A DNA stretch of 64,000 bases. Source: Ambrosia x helenae (taxonomy: Eukaryota > Streptophyta > Magnoliopsida > Asterales > Asteraceae). The stretch lies in contig JAUTDX010000062.1 of NCBI GenBank assembly GCA_030844895.1, forward strand, positions 496,001 through 560,000. The letters are read 5' to 3'. This document shows, in pieces, positions 22,811 to 33,700 of this stretch. Under the pieces are notes generated by a model, which was not told where the DNA came from, searched no databases, and was given only the letters and a program-made list of their open reading frames with translations. The position numbers and the translations under genes are program-made. The first letter of the stretch is position 1. Each line of letters starts with the position of its first letter.

Positions 22811-22840
<30 letters not shown>

Positions 22841-22845
<5 letters not shown>

Positions 22846-23432
22846 TATGCTAATATTCTACAACATAAATCTTACGTCATACTCATAGAGGCAATCCTTT
22901 CTCTTTGAGTGTGCCATGTGACATCCTTCTTATTTCTATTCAAAATTCTTTTTCTCTCCCACATTTCCCTCACAATTTTAAAACGTTAATAACTTTTATA
23001 TACAAGATTTTTTTAATTACATCAAATTAACGAACGTTTTATTATCTTGCCAACGAGAAAAAAAAACACAATGTGTTAGGTAATTCATTAATCATGTCTA
23101 AGAAAAGTCACAAATCATGTTCAAACTAGGAATTCTATTTTCATCAATACCAAAATAGGTTAAAACCACTCGTTTCCAAAAAAAAAAAAAAAAAAAAAAT
23201 CACACATCTAAGACTACTGTCTCAATCACTTCATACAATGGTTGTTTCTAGCTCTGCTCTCCATTTAAACATATATCTTCTTTTTAATACATATTTTCAT
23301 TCTTATTTACTTGATTAAAATTATTGTTTTTTCATATTATAATACATTAGTTTTCTATATTACATCATAACACATATTTTATCACATCATATTAGATTTA
23401 TCTATCCAGAAAGCTTCCGGGATATAATCTAG
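22841..23432 (+). mobile_element. small Helitron (592 bp)
   Basis: Begins TCAGATATGC after a TA run. Ends with an imperfect hairpin (CCAGAA..TTCCGG, about 23405-23420), ATATAAT, then CTAG (23429-23432) followed by T. The interior (about 22970-23065) is the inverted copy of the segment shared by 13850 and 18155, so the family appears at three places. Confidence 0.55.
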
Positions 23433-24640
23433 TTAGATTATACTATGAAATGTTTCCTAGTGATATAGAATAGAGTTTACAGGGGCTTTATTACGTTTTA
23501 CGTAAGATCGTCTCAAGCTTATTAGAGGCTCAAAGAGCATATTAAAATTGGGGCCCTTTCGTTGAATGAAAAATGCTTTTAACATCACGATTCCTATACG
23601 ATATGTGTATATGCATATCATATACCACAAACCTCAATGTCATTAATAAAAAAATCTCAAAATCACCTATATAGTTAATCTTTTCAGAATTTTGAGGCTT
23701 TAAAAAAGTAGAGGTCTAAAGCTTTAGCTTTATTTCACCCCTCTTAAGCCCGACCCTGTATCAACGCCATATAGACAAGGGGCTTCATTGCCTTTTCCAA
23801 CTCTCATGCAATAGAGTAATATCCATTTAATGTATAAAACGATAAAGAGACCTGAATGGTTTCCACCCACATGCTCTGTTGTCCCTCATGAATGGGCTGG
23901 CGAGTGGTACAATACCCTCCCCCAATGGTGCCTGAGAATTGATAAGGGGGGGGGGGGGGGTGCTATTGGATATGAGGTGGACAGAGACGTTACCTCTTAT
24001 CACCTAACCTAACGGTAAAGGGGGCATTCTTCTCACAACCAAGAAGTAATTACATCAACACCCAAAAGCATTAGGTCACCTCATCTAACTCATACAATCT
24101 AATCCAACCGAGTACAATCCAATTCATCTCAAGTGGGAAGAGCCATGGATGTTCAAAGTGTTCATGGCTCGAAGCTCGCTGAGATTTAGCTCAGACTAAG
24201 CTCACTCAATAGCGTTCGTATGAAAATGATTCGTGCTAGCTCATCTTAGTTAGAATAGGAGCCTAGCTCAGCTTAGCTCATCTGTAATTGCTCGGTTTAG
24301 CTAGGATCAGTTGCGGATCTAGAAAAAATATCAAGGGGTAACATTTTATAAAAAAATATTTTAAGGGGTAACAAAATATTTGTTTTAGGGGTAAAATTTT
24401 ATAAAAATACCTTAAAAATCGAGGGGTAACGGATGTTCCCCCTGCTTCTAATATACAACCGCTAGTGGCTAGGATTCCTTTTACGTTTTCGTATATTTTA
24501 TTTTTATATCCATAAAATATGTTAGAGAAAATTAGTTATTATTTGCATGTATTTAGGACAACAGTTTGATTTCATGATGTATTTAGGGTTTCATTAGGAT
24601 GTTAATGAACTTATGTTGCATTTCGTTAAAATTTGAAACT
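23433..24640. other. intergenic with possible MITE remnants
   Basis: 23477-23759 has TACAGGGGCTTTA on the left and TTAAGCCCGACCCTGTA on the right, a possible TIR pair. 24305-24465 holds AAGGGGTAAC repeats. A G-run of about 17 lies near 23945-23961. No gene seen. Confidence 0.4.
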
Positions 24641-24662
24641 TATTTCATTAAGACTTTGAACA

Positions 24663-24695
<33 letters not shown>
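24663..24695. repeat. poly(T) tract, with nearby G homopolymers
   Basis: T-run of over 30 bases followed by G-runs near 24722-24733 and 24799-24810. Assembly length here may be unreliable. Confidence 0.85.
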
Positions 24696-24701
<6 letters not shown>

Positions 24702-25566
24702 ATGAGACTATAAGGAGTGGAGGGGGGGGGGGGTATGAAATGCCATGTGGCACTTATGGAACACATGTGTAAAGGGTGAAAATTGTGGGGAGTGGAAGGG
24801 GGGGGGGGGGAGTGCCACGTGGAATCTTTTTTATTTTCTAATAAACTAATTAAAAAACATATTTTAATAAAAAAAAACATAATTAAAAATCATAATAATT
24901 TATAATAAAATTAAATAAAAAACCTAGAAAATAAAAATCATAAAAAATAAACATAAAAAAATACACCTAAAAAAACTACATGTTATATTTTTCCATAATC
25001 CGCGCTTCATTTTTAGGGTCATCTCCAACTCTTGACCACTTAGGTGATCGACGGACATGGCGAGAAATTTCATATCTTCGCGTTTTTCGCGCTGTTCTTT
25101 CATAGTCAGTTTTCTTTCAAAGGCTTCGCGAATGGTTCTTTTCTCATCAAGCTTTTGTTGTTGAATCGTGTTGAATTGGACGATGTTGGCATTTAAATCG
25201 GCCAAGTCACCGCTGTAAGCACCTTTGCCCGATCCAGAACCCGAATCCAAAGCAGAGGATTTTTGCGCCCTCTTCTTTTAACTTATCTCGGCCGGGTAGG
25301 CGACTCAATTCCTCGTCGAACTCGGCATCATCCAAGTTAATTTCCTCCAAGTTTTCAGGTCCAACCGAACGGTTATGAGATGAAGTTGTTTTCGTCCTTT
25401 TTGACGAATCGGTTGCCGAGGGGACATTCGCCCATTTTGAATGGTTTTTTGCGACGTCCGAACAATGCAAAAACTTGAAGTCCATACCCTTTACGCCGCG
25501 ATAAGCTTTTAGCTCGTTGGCGAGGTAGTCGCCGTCCGTTTCACCGCTTGTAGATGCATTCGAGAT

Positions 25567-26226
25567 GTGTGTAGACACCAGTTGACTGGATCTGTGAACG
25601 ATCATGTTGCTTATTTTGCTGATCGTATGTCGAGAGAAAGCAGGACGAAATGGAATTTGTTTACTCCTCAGTATTCTAAACGGATTGTTCATAAGAAAGA
25701 GATTGATGAGATAACCAGAATGCCCAAGGTGACGTTGAAGTACAAACCACCGAAAGTGTTGAAACACATTCCTTTGATGCAGATACCTCAACACTTTGCT
25801 AAAGATTTCATCTGGTGGTACTATGACTGGAAAACTGCAGAGGCTGTGATTGTTTTGAAAGATGGTGTGAAAGATTTCAAGAAGATACACATATTTGATC
25901 CTATGTGGTTGATTAACTGCTCACATGGGGATATCATTATGTTGTATTATAATCCGATTTACAGTGAGGTGAAGGATTGTGATCAAGCAAGCAAATATCA
26001 ACGTGTGGTATTCCTGTGCTTTGCTCATGATATAAATGCTGGATGTGATTACGATAAGAAGCTTGGTAAGTTTGTGAAGGTTCAAGATGTTCCTGATGTC
26101 AAGAAGAAGAAGCCGAAACAAGTTTATGCACCGGTGATGACCAAAGAACAAAAGAAGCAATTGCACATTAAGCTAATGAACAAAAGGATGGATGAAGAAC
26201 ATCGACTCAAACAATCGAAGCAATAG
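25567..26226 (+). CDS. unrecognised ORF inside the LTR element (219 aa)
   Basis: Open frame of 219 codons ending about 14 bases before the right LTR. The product is basic and rich in Lys and aromatic residues, with WWYYDWKTAEAVIVL, IFDPMWLINCSHGDI and a lysine-rich C-terminus (KKKKPKQVY..KEQKKQ). No protease, integrase, RT or RNase H motif is visible. The long open frame and its place next to the polypurine tract suggest the 3' part of a retroelement protein. The ATG is probably internal to a longer lost ORF, because a deletion junction lies just upstream. Function unknown. Confidence 0.45.
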   Translation: MCRHQLTGSVNDHVAYFADRMSRESRTKWNLFTPQYSKRIVHKKEIDEITRMPKVTLKYKPPKVLKHIPLMQIPQHFAKDFIWWYYDWKTAEAVIVLKDGVKDFKKIHIFDPMWLINCSHGDIIMLYYNPIYSEVKDCDQASKYQRVVFLCFAHDINAGCDYDKKLGKFVKVQDVPDVKKKKPKQVYAPVMTKEQKKQLHIKLMNKRMDEEHRLKQSKQ

Positions 26227-26240
26227 TCGAGGGGGGAGTT

Positions 26241-26778
26241 TGTAGATGCATTCTGTGCGACTAATGCTTTGGATTACTTTTAACATATGTTTTTGTCATC
26301 AGTCGTTTGGTCGAAGGAGTATCCATATGGTCGAAGGAAGTTTGCTAAACGGTCGAAGGAGACTTGAAGGTGTGAAGGAGAACAGGAGGTCGAAGGTAGA
26401 TATAGATTTTAATGTATTGCTTGGTTCGACCAGTATGTTTGGTCGAACCTGCACATTCGACCATACTATATGGGCGAATGTGCAGGCCTATATAAGGTCA
26501 AGTTCATTTTTGAGATGTAACTTTTTGACATTTTGTTTTCCCTCCAGTCAGTGTTCTCCCTAGGGTTTTGAGTCAACTTTGTACACATCTTTTATTGTTT
26601 ATAAACACCTTTTTAACGTGTAATTGAGTTTGATTATTAATGAAATGAATGGTTTAATGATGATTTCTGCGTTTTGTTGATATTATTATCATTTTGTAAC
26701 TGATTCAAGGATTCCGCACTTGAATTAGTAGACTTGTTTGATCAACACAATTGTTTTTGTCAATTCGATCCTTCTACA
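26241..26778 (+). repeat. 3' LTR (538 bp)
   Basis: TGTAGATGCATT...CCTTCTACA. A TATA-like CCTATATAAGG is near 26489. It contains a run of GGTCGAAGG/TTCGACC motifs (26310-26460) in both orientations. Followed directly by the CCGCT duplication. Confidence 0.85.
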
Positions 26779-27539
26779 CCGCTTCTTGGATTATTTCTAG
26801 CTTGATAATAATGGCTCTTGAACACATTCATCGCCTTGTTTACCTCAATCCATCAACTTATGGAACAAACTGTTTATCTCGATCCAATAGTCGATTTTGT
26901 GGCGATTATTTCCTACAAAAAAATATCCGTTAGTCATACGTAAAAATATATATTTAAAAAAGAATATATTATGTTTAAAAAAGTATTAAAAATATCTTGA
27001 GTCAAGGATTCCGACTCGCTTATCCAAGATTGCGTTAAGGCAACCTCTTCGGCGGTTGTCCACTTAATCGGTTGGCGGTTTAGAGGTGGCCAACGCTTTC
27101 TCCTCCGCCGTCTTCTTCTTGTGAGTTCTTCTAACATTTGGTTTTTTACCCGATGATGATCACACAATATTTTGTGGTTGAGTTTCGGGTATGCTTTCGG
27201 GTAGCATTAAAGGGGTTTTCGGTTGTGAAGGAATAGGGGAATCGTTAAATGGAAAGTTGGGATACATTTGCCCACTAATATAACTCGAAAAAGTGGTGTA
27301 TTCGGGACACGGTGTTTGATATTGGGGTGGACGGTTTGGTGTCGGGTGAACCGGTGGTGTATTCGAGTTTGGGATGAAGTTGTATGGGTTGTTCGGGTCA
27401 AAGCCTCGGTTGTATGAAATAGGTGAAGCAAGAGAACGAAGAAGCAAAAAGAATAATGACAGACCTTCGAATGTGCAGAATACAGGTATGGATTTGATAT
27501 TTAGATGCGTGTTTATGTTGGAAGATGAATAAGATGATT

Positions 27540-29410
27540 GATTGATCATGATGTTAAAACGCCCATTTATATAACAAAACGCACTCAAACATGTGTGAAT
27601 ATTAGAATCACATATTATGACTTAAAACGCATTTAGTGATATCATAAAACGCACTTACATGTTGATGTTGATCAACTTACAATGTAAAAACATAAAAAGC
27701 CTTTAATTGTTTCCTAAAATGCATCAAAATGTTTTCAATATGGTTTTAGCTTAATGTATTTATACATTGTTTGTATTTGTTTTGTGAAGCAGAAGGAACA
27801 AGGAATGTTATAATCCTCCGAAACTGTTCTGATGATGATTCCAGACACCTATAAAAGATGTATTCATGTTTTTACCGTTAATTGGAATAATGTGCAGCTA
27901 GAAGTATTAAAACGCATTTGAAAATGTCGTAAAACACATGCATAAGTATGATGAAAGTGTTTCACTGGGTTGAGAAGTGGGTTTGACAAGATCTGATGAT
28001 TGTTGTTTTTGAGTAGCTGCTGATAGTTCATCAGTAGTTGTCGTATCATAAGTTGTCAAAAGTGCACCTAGGCGAGCGCCTAGGCGCACCTAGGCACTGA
28101 GGCGCACTATCAGGGCTGATTTCCGGCCAAATTCAGGCTAAAAGTTGCATAAACCTCTAAAACATCCTAAATGAGTATTGAACAAGTCCAAAACAACCCT
28201 AAAACATCCTAAAGTAGCCCTAAACAAGCCTAAAACATCTCTAGAATCCCTAAAAAATGTATTTTATACTATGCGCTTAATTATAAAAAGCCGTCGTTTT
28301 TTATGCGCCTTGCGCCTAGGCTCCGGGCTATGCGCCTTGAGTACGCGTAGGCGCTTTGACAATTATGTCTTATGTTGTTTTTTTAGCAACCTGGCCTCTT
28401 TTTCTCCTTCTTGTAAACTTTATCATGTAAAAAAGCATGTATTGATGTTTTATCATTAATTAGAACAATGTGTAACTGGTATTATTAAAACGCATTTGAA
28501 AATGTGGTAAAACGCATGCATAAGTATGATGAAAAATACCTTCATGTTCCTGCAATTTTAAAACGCACGCTAATATAGTAAAACACATTTTGATGTAAAA
28601 AAGCATGTATTGATGTTTTACCATTAATTGGAACAATGTGCAGCTGGGTATTATTAAAATGCATTTAAAAATGTGGTAAAACGCATGCATACGTATGATG
28701 AAAGTGTTTGACTGGGTTGAGAAGTGGGTTTGACAAGTTCTGATGATTGTTGTTTTTGAGTAGCCCGCAAATCAGTAGTTGTCTCATGTTTTTCAGTAAC
28801 TACTGAAGGGCTCGTGGTAACTACTGATAGTCCTTTAGTAGTTGTTTTCTGTTCAGCAACCTGACCTCTCTTTCTCCTTCTTGTAAACTTTACCTTTTTA
28901 TTCCAACAACAACATCACATCCATGTGAGTGATTCAGTGAGTGATCTATCAAAACCCAAAATTTAAGCATGACCATTGTCTCCTACCTCAATAGAGTATG
29001 ACCATTGAAGAAGCTCTATTTTTGTTGGCATCTTATTTCATCAAAAAAGGTTGATGAAAAAAAAAACATAAATGCACGCCACCATCAAAAAAGAACTTTG
29101 TGCACAATTCTCAAGTTTAAGTGAATATTTGAATATTTAGACATTGGTTTTGGATAAGGTGCACAATTTGTTTGTATAAAGTGAATATTAACGCATTCTT
29201 TGTTTGGATAAGAGCATATTTAAAACGCACTCATCATTTTGTTTGAATAAACTAAAACGCACTATTAAATTTGTTCAAATACAAGAAATTAATTAAAGCA
29301 CACGCATTAAATTTGTTCAAAATACAAGATATCATAAAACGCACTCAGCGAATAAACTAAAACGCACTATTAAATTTATTCAAATACAAGATATCATAAA
29401 ACGCACTCAG
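27540..29410. repeat. repeat block rich in TAAAACGCAY motifs
   Basis: A segment with TTAATTGGAAYAATGTG, TTAAAACGCATTTGAAAATG and CATGCATAAGTATGATGAAA occurs near 27874-28016, 28450-28540 and 28610-28763. The first and third continue together through TGGGTTGAGAAGTGGGTTTG. The decamer TAAAACGCAC/T or a one-base variant recurs well over ten times, also at 29220-29405 outside those segments. No gene. Confidence 0.7.
28052..28365. mobile_element. MITE with GCGCCTAGGCGC-rich ends
   Basis: Left end TTGTCAAAAGTGCACCTAGG, right end on minus TTGTCAAAGCGCCTACGCG: inverted. Both ends hold CCTAGGCGC clusters. It interrupts the first repeat segment (27874-28016 and beyond). No matching duplication was found. 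Confidence 0.5.
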
Positions 29411-29582
29411 TGATATCTACAATACAAACCAGTTATCTATCAGCCTCTGTTCATAGGGATACCATCTGAAGCCGTCGTCACTGGCTATCGCCGCTACGGA
29501 TAAGCACCATAGCCGGGTTTGTGTTGATGAAAGAAGTCGATACAAGACCGAATCGGCTTTGCCCACGACGAGTCAACGACAT

Positions 29583-29940
29583 TGTTGGAAAATTATAAAG
29601 TGGTGAATGAGAATTGATTTATTAAAATTAGTAATATCTAACTCTTCATATGGTGAAACTCATGAGTAGAATTCTTAACGACATTTAATGAGTTTTTATT
29701 AGAGTCTTAATTAGAGTCTTATGTCTCTAATTAATTGACTATTAACTCTCCATCTACTATTTTATACATAGAATGCTATGTGTCTTATTTGAAGATGATT
29801 AGAAAAAAAACAAGTAGAAGAATACAAGAGGAAGAGTTCTTCTGAGAAGAAAAGACCCATATGTTGGGTACTATAGAGAGGAGTACTCTCTACTCGATTC
29901 CATCACCTTTTCCTTATTATTTGTTTCACAAGTTCTAACA
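29583..29940 (+). mobile_element. solo LTR or TRIM copy B
   Basis: TGTTGGAAAATTATAAAG... to ...CACAAGTTCTAACA. Same blocks as copy A at 10844-11186, including GACCCATATGTTGGGTAC. Confidence 0.6.
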
Positions 29941-32585
29941 CTACAATTTTACCGGTGTAACCTCAGACGCGTGACCTTTTATGGCAGTATAGACTGCTTT
30001 GGCTGTTGTACCCTGGGAGACAGACGCATTGTCTTTAGTACAGGCACGAAATCTATTTTTAAGAAAGTGTGTTGAACACGTGCCTCAGCCACAACCGTCA
30101 ACATTAGTTTGTTCATTCTTGAAGCCATGGAGTACTATAAGAAGACCTTGTTGAAGACTTGACTTTTTGAAGATCTTGGTGGAATCAATTTAGATAGACA
30201 TAAGGAGATTGTAAGAAGATGAGATTCATGATCTTGTTAAAGACTTGGTTTGAATCAATTTACTTACGTTTGTCGTATTTCCTTTTTATTTTCATTTGGG
30301 TTCGTATACGGTGTGTGTACTAAAATTTTCCAAAATTTTATAAAGAGATTATCTTTATATTTTCTATTAATATTATTTAATACAATCGTAACCCATGTTC
30401 TACAGGCATTTTGTTGTTTGTTTAACTACATTTGAACCTACTGGAGCATCAGACAAGTTGGATAAAATATCGTGGTTTTTCGTTTGAAGAAATAAGTTGT
30501 GTAACATCATATAAAATTACAACCCACAAAGTGAAAGTGAAGATGAAAAACTAGACTTTAAAATCTGCAAATTGTGATTAACTAGTAATCTATCCCACGG
30601 GTTGTGGCGGTAACATATATACAATATTTACGCAACGAATAGAATACGACTATAACAAGCGAAGGCAACATCACCATCACAACCATAAAACATCCCATTG
30701 TATCTCTAGGATGAGTCGTATTCTTGATCATTAAGAACATGCAAGTCAAATACCAAAAGCCAGAGATATGGCAATATGGCATCAATAACTTGCACAAAAT
30801 ACCTACAGTAACATGGGCTATAAACTAAAATGTAGCGGTGGGGTTGTGTTTAAAAGAAGGAAAAAATTATGCATCAATAAACAATACCATGCGAAAGTAC
30901 AATGAGGCTCAGATTCATGGTTGCATTTGTTTTAAAGCATCACAATTGCCTCATCAAAACCTCATCATTGCCTAACACAGCAAAGAGTCGCATCCTTAAC
31001 AATTTTTCATTTACAATTTAGTAATACCAATGATCCACAAATCACTACATAACCAAATAAAAATATGGAGGCTTGTATGAAGGCAACATAATCATCACAA
31101 CCATAAACATTCTCATGCATGGCATATATTGGATGAGGCGTTGGTCATCGTAATCAAGATATAGTTTCAAATCAAACCAGATTATGAGCGTCATACACAT
31201 CCGTATCGCATCTCTTGGATAACCCAATGATCATCGTCATCACATGGATACAAAATCGAAAGCAAACTTGAAGCCCCAAATCTACCTGCTTGGAAAAAAA
31301 ATATTGGGAACTCCAAAATTTTCAACTTGAAGACCCAACCCCAAGTTGTAATGTTTTAAGCTAAATCATTTTATCAAAATCCCACTTTGTTATCGAATGT
31401 ATTATATTTTGTTAATTCTATTTTATAAAGACTTTTTCATAACACAACTCTAATGGCCGGGTTGGCAAATATCACAAATGGACTTAATCGGCTAAGTTAC
31501 ATGCACCATGGTGTATAATAAGCATCATATATTGATATGTTCAAAATCATATCTTTTTATTCGGGAATTAACCGGTGACGGCAAGTCAGCCTTAGACAAA
31601 GAAGAAGGCGTAAAATCCAACAATAGAAATTAAGAGATCATCTACGGCGGCCTACGAAACGTCAACCGTAAGACACCAATTTACCGGGTTCATCATCACT
31701 TGGAAACGGCGTCATAAGGGGAAGGCTAGGCGGCAAAGATAGAGGCTCACGGTAGTGTACTTGACGTTGCACAGAGATAAGCATGAGAGTGATTATTGTA
31801 GAGTGGGATACAGAGATATTGAGATTCGTGCATTATTGACTTGTACATAAGCTTCACTATGTTTGTACAAATTGCAATAGTGTTTTGCACTCACACACAA
31901 TTTTGGTAAATATAGTGTTAATAATTTTGGGTAGGGACCACAATTGCTTTTGGTGAGTGAAGATGATAATCAAGATGGGGTGGAACAAAAAAAATGGTAA
32001 GGAGGAGGGGCACCACCCTAAAGATTTTTAACTTTATTGATTTTAATCAATTATGTACTGTCACATCACTTCACTGATTCACTTTATTAAAACTGTTTCT
32101 CTGAAGGCAGCAATCCACTGATTCGTTTATTTTTTTTCATTTAAATAAATAAATACTTAACCCAACCATCATTACATCATCACAGTCATCAGTTCATCAT
32201 AACACCATCACAATCATCTTCACTACTCCCATACGAATTCCACCCTCACCAAATAGCCATGATTACCACCTCAAACCCCACCACCGTCTATTTTACACCT
32301 ACTGGCCACTACCTCAACACCCACAACCGAATCAATACAACTTTTCCCATCGTCCACTTCCACTTCCACCTCCTTCTCTTAACCATAAAGATAATCGTGG
32401 TGGTGATGGTTACATATGGTGGTTGAAGAAACGCGAATCCTAGATTGCTGAGTTAGGGTCAATCCAAGTAGTGTATCCATAAAATAAATTGTAATTTTAG
32501 AAAGTGTGTATTCGAAAATAAAGGTCTACTAATAAGACCAAGGAAGTTAAGAGACAACCGATTAGAAGAGCCGAGCCTCTAAACG
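29941..32585. other. intergenic, no gene recognised
   Basis: About 2.6 kb of AT-rich sequence with no supportable gene. Near 30665 and 31080 two similar stretches (AGGCAACATMATCATCACAA) suggest an old local duplication. Nothing else recognised. Confidence 0.5.
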
Positions 32586-33680
32586 TTGGAAATAAAAACT
32601 AGGGTTGGAAAAGTACGATGTACTCGTAGGATTTTTAGTGGGAGTTATCGGGGGAGCAAAGATACCAATAAAAGGAGAAGAGACTTCTCTTTTTATAACA
32701 CCTCGAATTTCAACTCTCTCAACCCGTCCTCTACCTTGATGGGGCCCGCCCAGGTAGAGGAGTCTCTAAGTCTCCGACCCAAATTCGTAAGCCCAATTTG
32801 GTGCAAGTGGTTTGTGTGAAAAAAAAAGGGGAAAGGGGATATATTACCGTCTTGTAAAAAAAAAATCCACGTGGCGCCCATTGAGTGGACGCTGAAGGTC
32901 GGCGGACACATGGCGTCCGCCGGTTGGTTTATTGGGGCGGTGAGTAATCATCATTCCTTCTAGAACCTGGTGACAACTAGGGGTTGATAAAGTCTTCTGT
33001 CAGAGATATCTTTGCTGGGGAGCTGCCACGTCGTCGTCCTTTCTGGTAATTAGACCAGGCAAAGCCTTTGATTGGTTGCAGACTCTGACGGGCAGCCTAT
33101 TGCGTTAGGAATAGTTTCCCATGGCATGTCTGCCCTGGGGTGTGTTTCTCGAGGCTGCCCTGAAAGGTATCTTTCATTTGTGTCGACGAATCTTCTATGT
33201 CTTGTGTCAAGGAAGCTTCATTTTGTGTCAGTCTTGGTGCTGACGTAGAACGAGTGGGTTGGCTGGCGTCATGGTTGCAGACACATGTTGCTCCACTGAC
33301 GTAAAACGGGCGGAAGGACCTACGTCTGAGTATCTGATCAGTCGCAGACGCAGATTTCTCCGCTGACGTAAAACGGGCGGAAGGGTCAGCGTCAGGGTGT
33401 CTGACGTGGTCCTCGTTTGTCGACGTAGTATGGGCGGGAGAACAAGCGTCACACTTTTATGGACGCAGCCTATTGTTGGTGTATGATCATTCATTCGTCC
33501 TTCTTATGTCTTGACTCTTTGCAGTCGGAAAGAATGGGTTCCTTTTATTTGATATGGTGTCATTGTTTTGGCGCCATATCCTTTCATTGGTGATGATGGT
33601 TGCAGATGGTGGTGATGATGATAGTTGGGGAAAAGGTGGCATAGAAAGAAATAATATTATAAAGAAATTCACTGTTACCG
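32586..33680. other. GC-richer block, unassigned
   Basis: Markedly GC-richer than its surroundings, without a credible gene. The frames here do not resemble any protein family. It holds the 33210-33475 repeat. It may be part of an unrecognised LTR or an old gene flank. Confidence 0.4.
33226..33475. repeat. imperfect tandem repeat, unit about 60-68 bp
   Basis: Four units start near 33239, 33295, 33362 and 33419. Each begins TGACGTARAACGRGYGG-like and continues with variants of ...CGTC..GTCTGA...GTCGC. The spacing and shared GACGTA core are clear by eye; the arms have diverged. Confidence 0.7.
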
Positions 33681-33700
33681 TGCTGGTTCACTCCCGTTAG

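Larger units (their letters stand above)
25549..26778 (+). mobile_element. shrunken LTR retrotransposon with CCGCT duplication
   Basis: CCGCT stands immediately left (25544-25548) and right (26779-26783), so both outer ends are original. The right LTR is complete (26241-26778). Of the left LTR only about 13 bases (TGTAGATGCATTC) remain before an unrelated internal sequence. The 5' LTR remainder, primer site and most of the internal region are gone. A polypurine tract GAGGGGGGAG lies just before the right LTR. The element split the Harbinger MYB-like gene. Confidence 0.85.
24924..27588 (-). pseudogene. Harbinger MYB/SANT-like accessory gene, split by an LTR retroelement
   Basis: Resembles the second protein of plant PIF/Harbinger elements, a MYB/trihelix-like DNA-binding partner of the transposase. 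On minus, the N-terminal exon (about 27588-27160) is Pro/Asn-rich, with NNPYNF and ESIPETQPQ. The MYB-like core is near 27130-27000 in a shifted frame (IKWTTAEEVALTQSWISES). An intron acceptor TTTTTTGTAG precedes 26912. The C-terminal half (25543 to about 24980) reads SKRTKTTSS..PLGRDK-like (here PGRDKLKEEGAK), then a coiled-coil MKEQREKREDMKFL tail. Frameshifts at about 25230 and 27160, several stops in the middle, and a 1,230-base insertion make it non-functional. Harbinger termini were not found. Confidence 0.7.

Noticed and set aside
28052..28365. Target duplication for the GCGCCTAGG-end MITE
   Set aside because: Several end placements were tried and no flanking direct repeat matched.
33226..33475. 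CRISPR-like array
   Set aside because: Diverged tandem units without constant repeat and unique spacers, in a plant genome.
33228..33672. Open frames antisense to the GACGTA repeat
   Set aside because: Composition follows the tandem repeat. No protein family resemblance and no start context.
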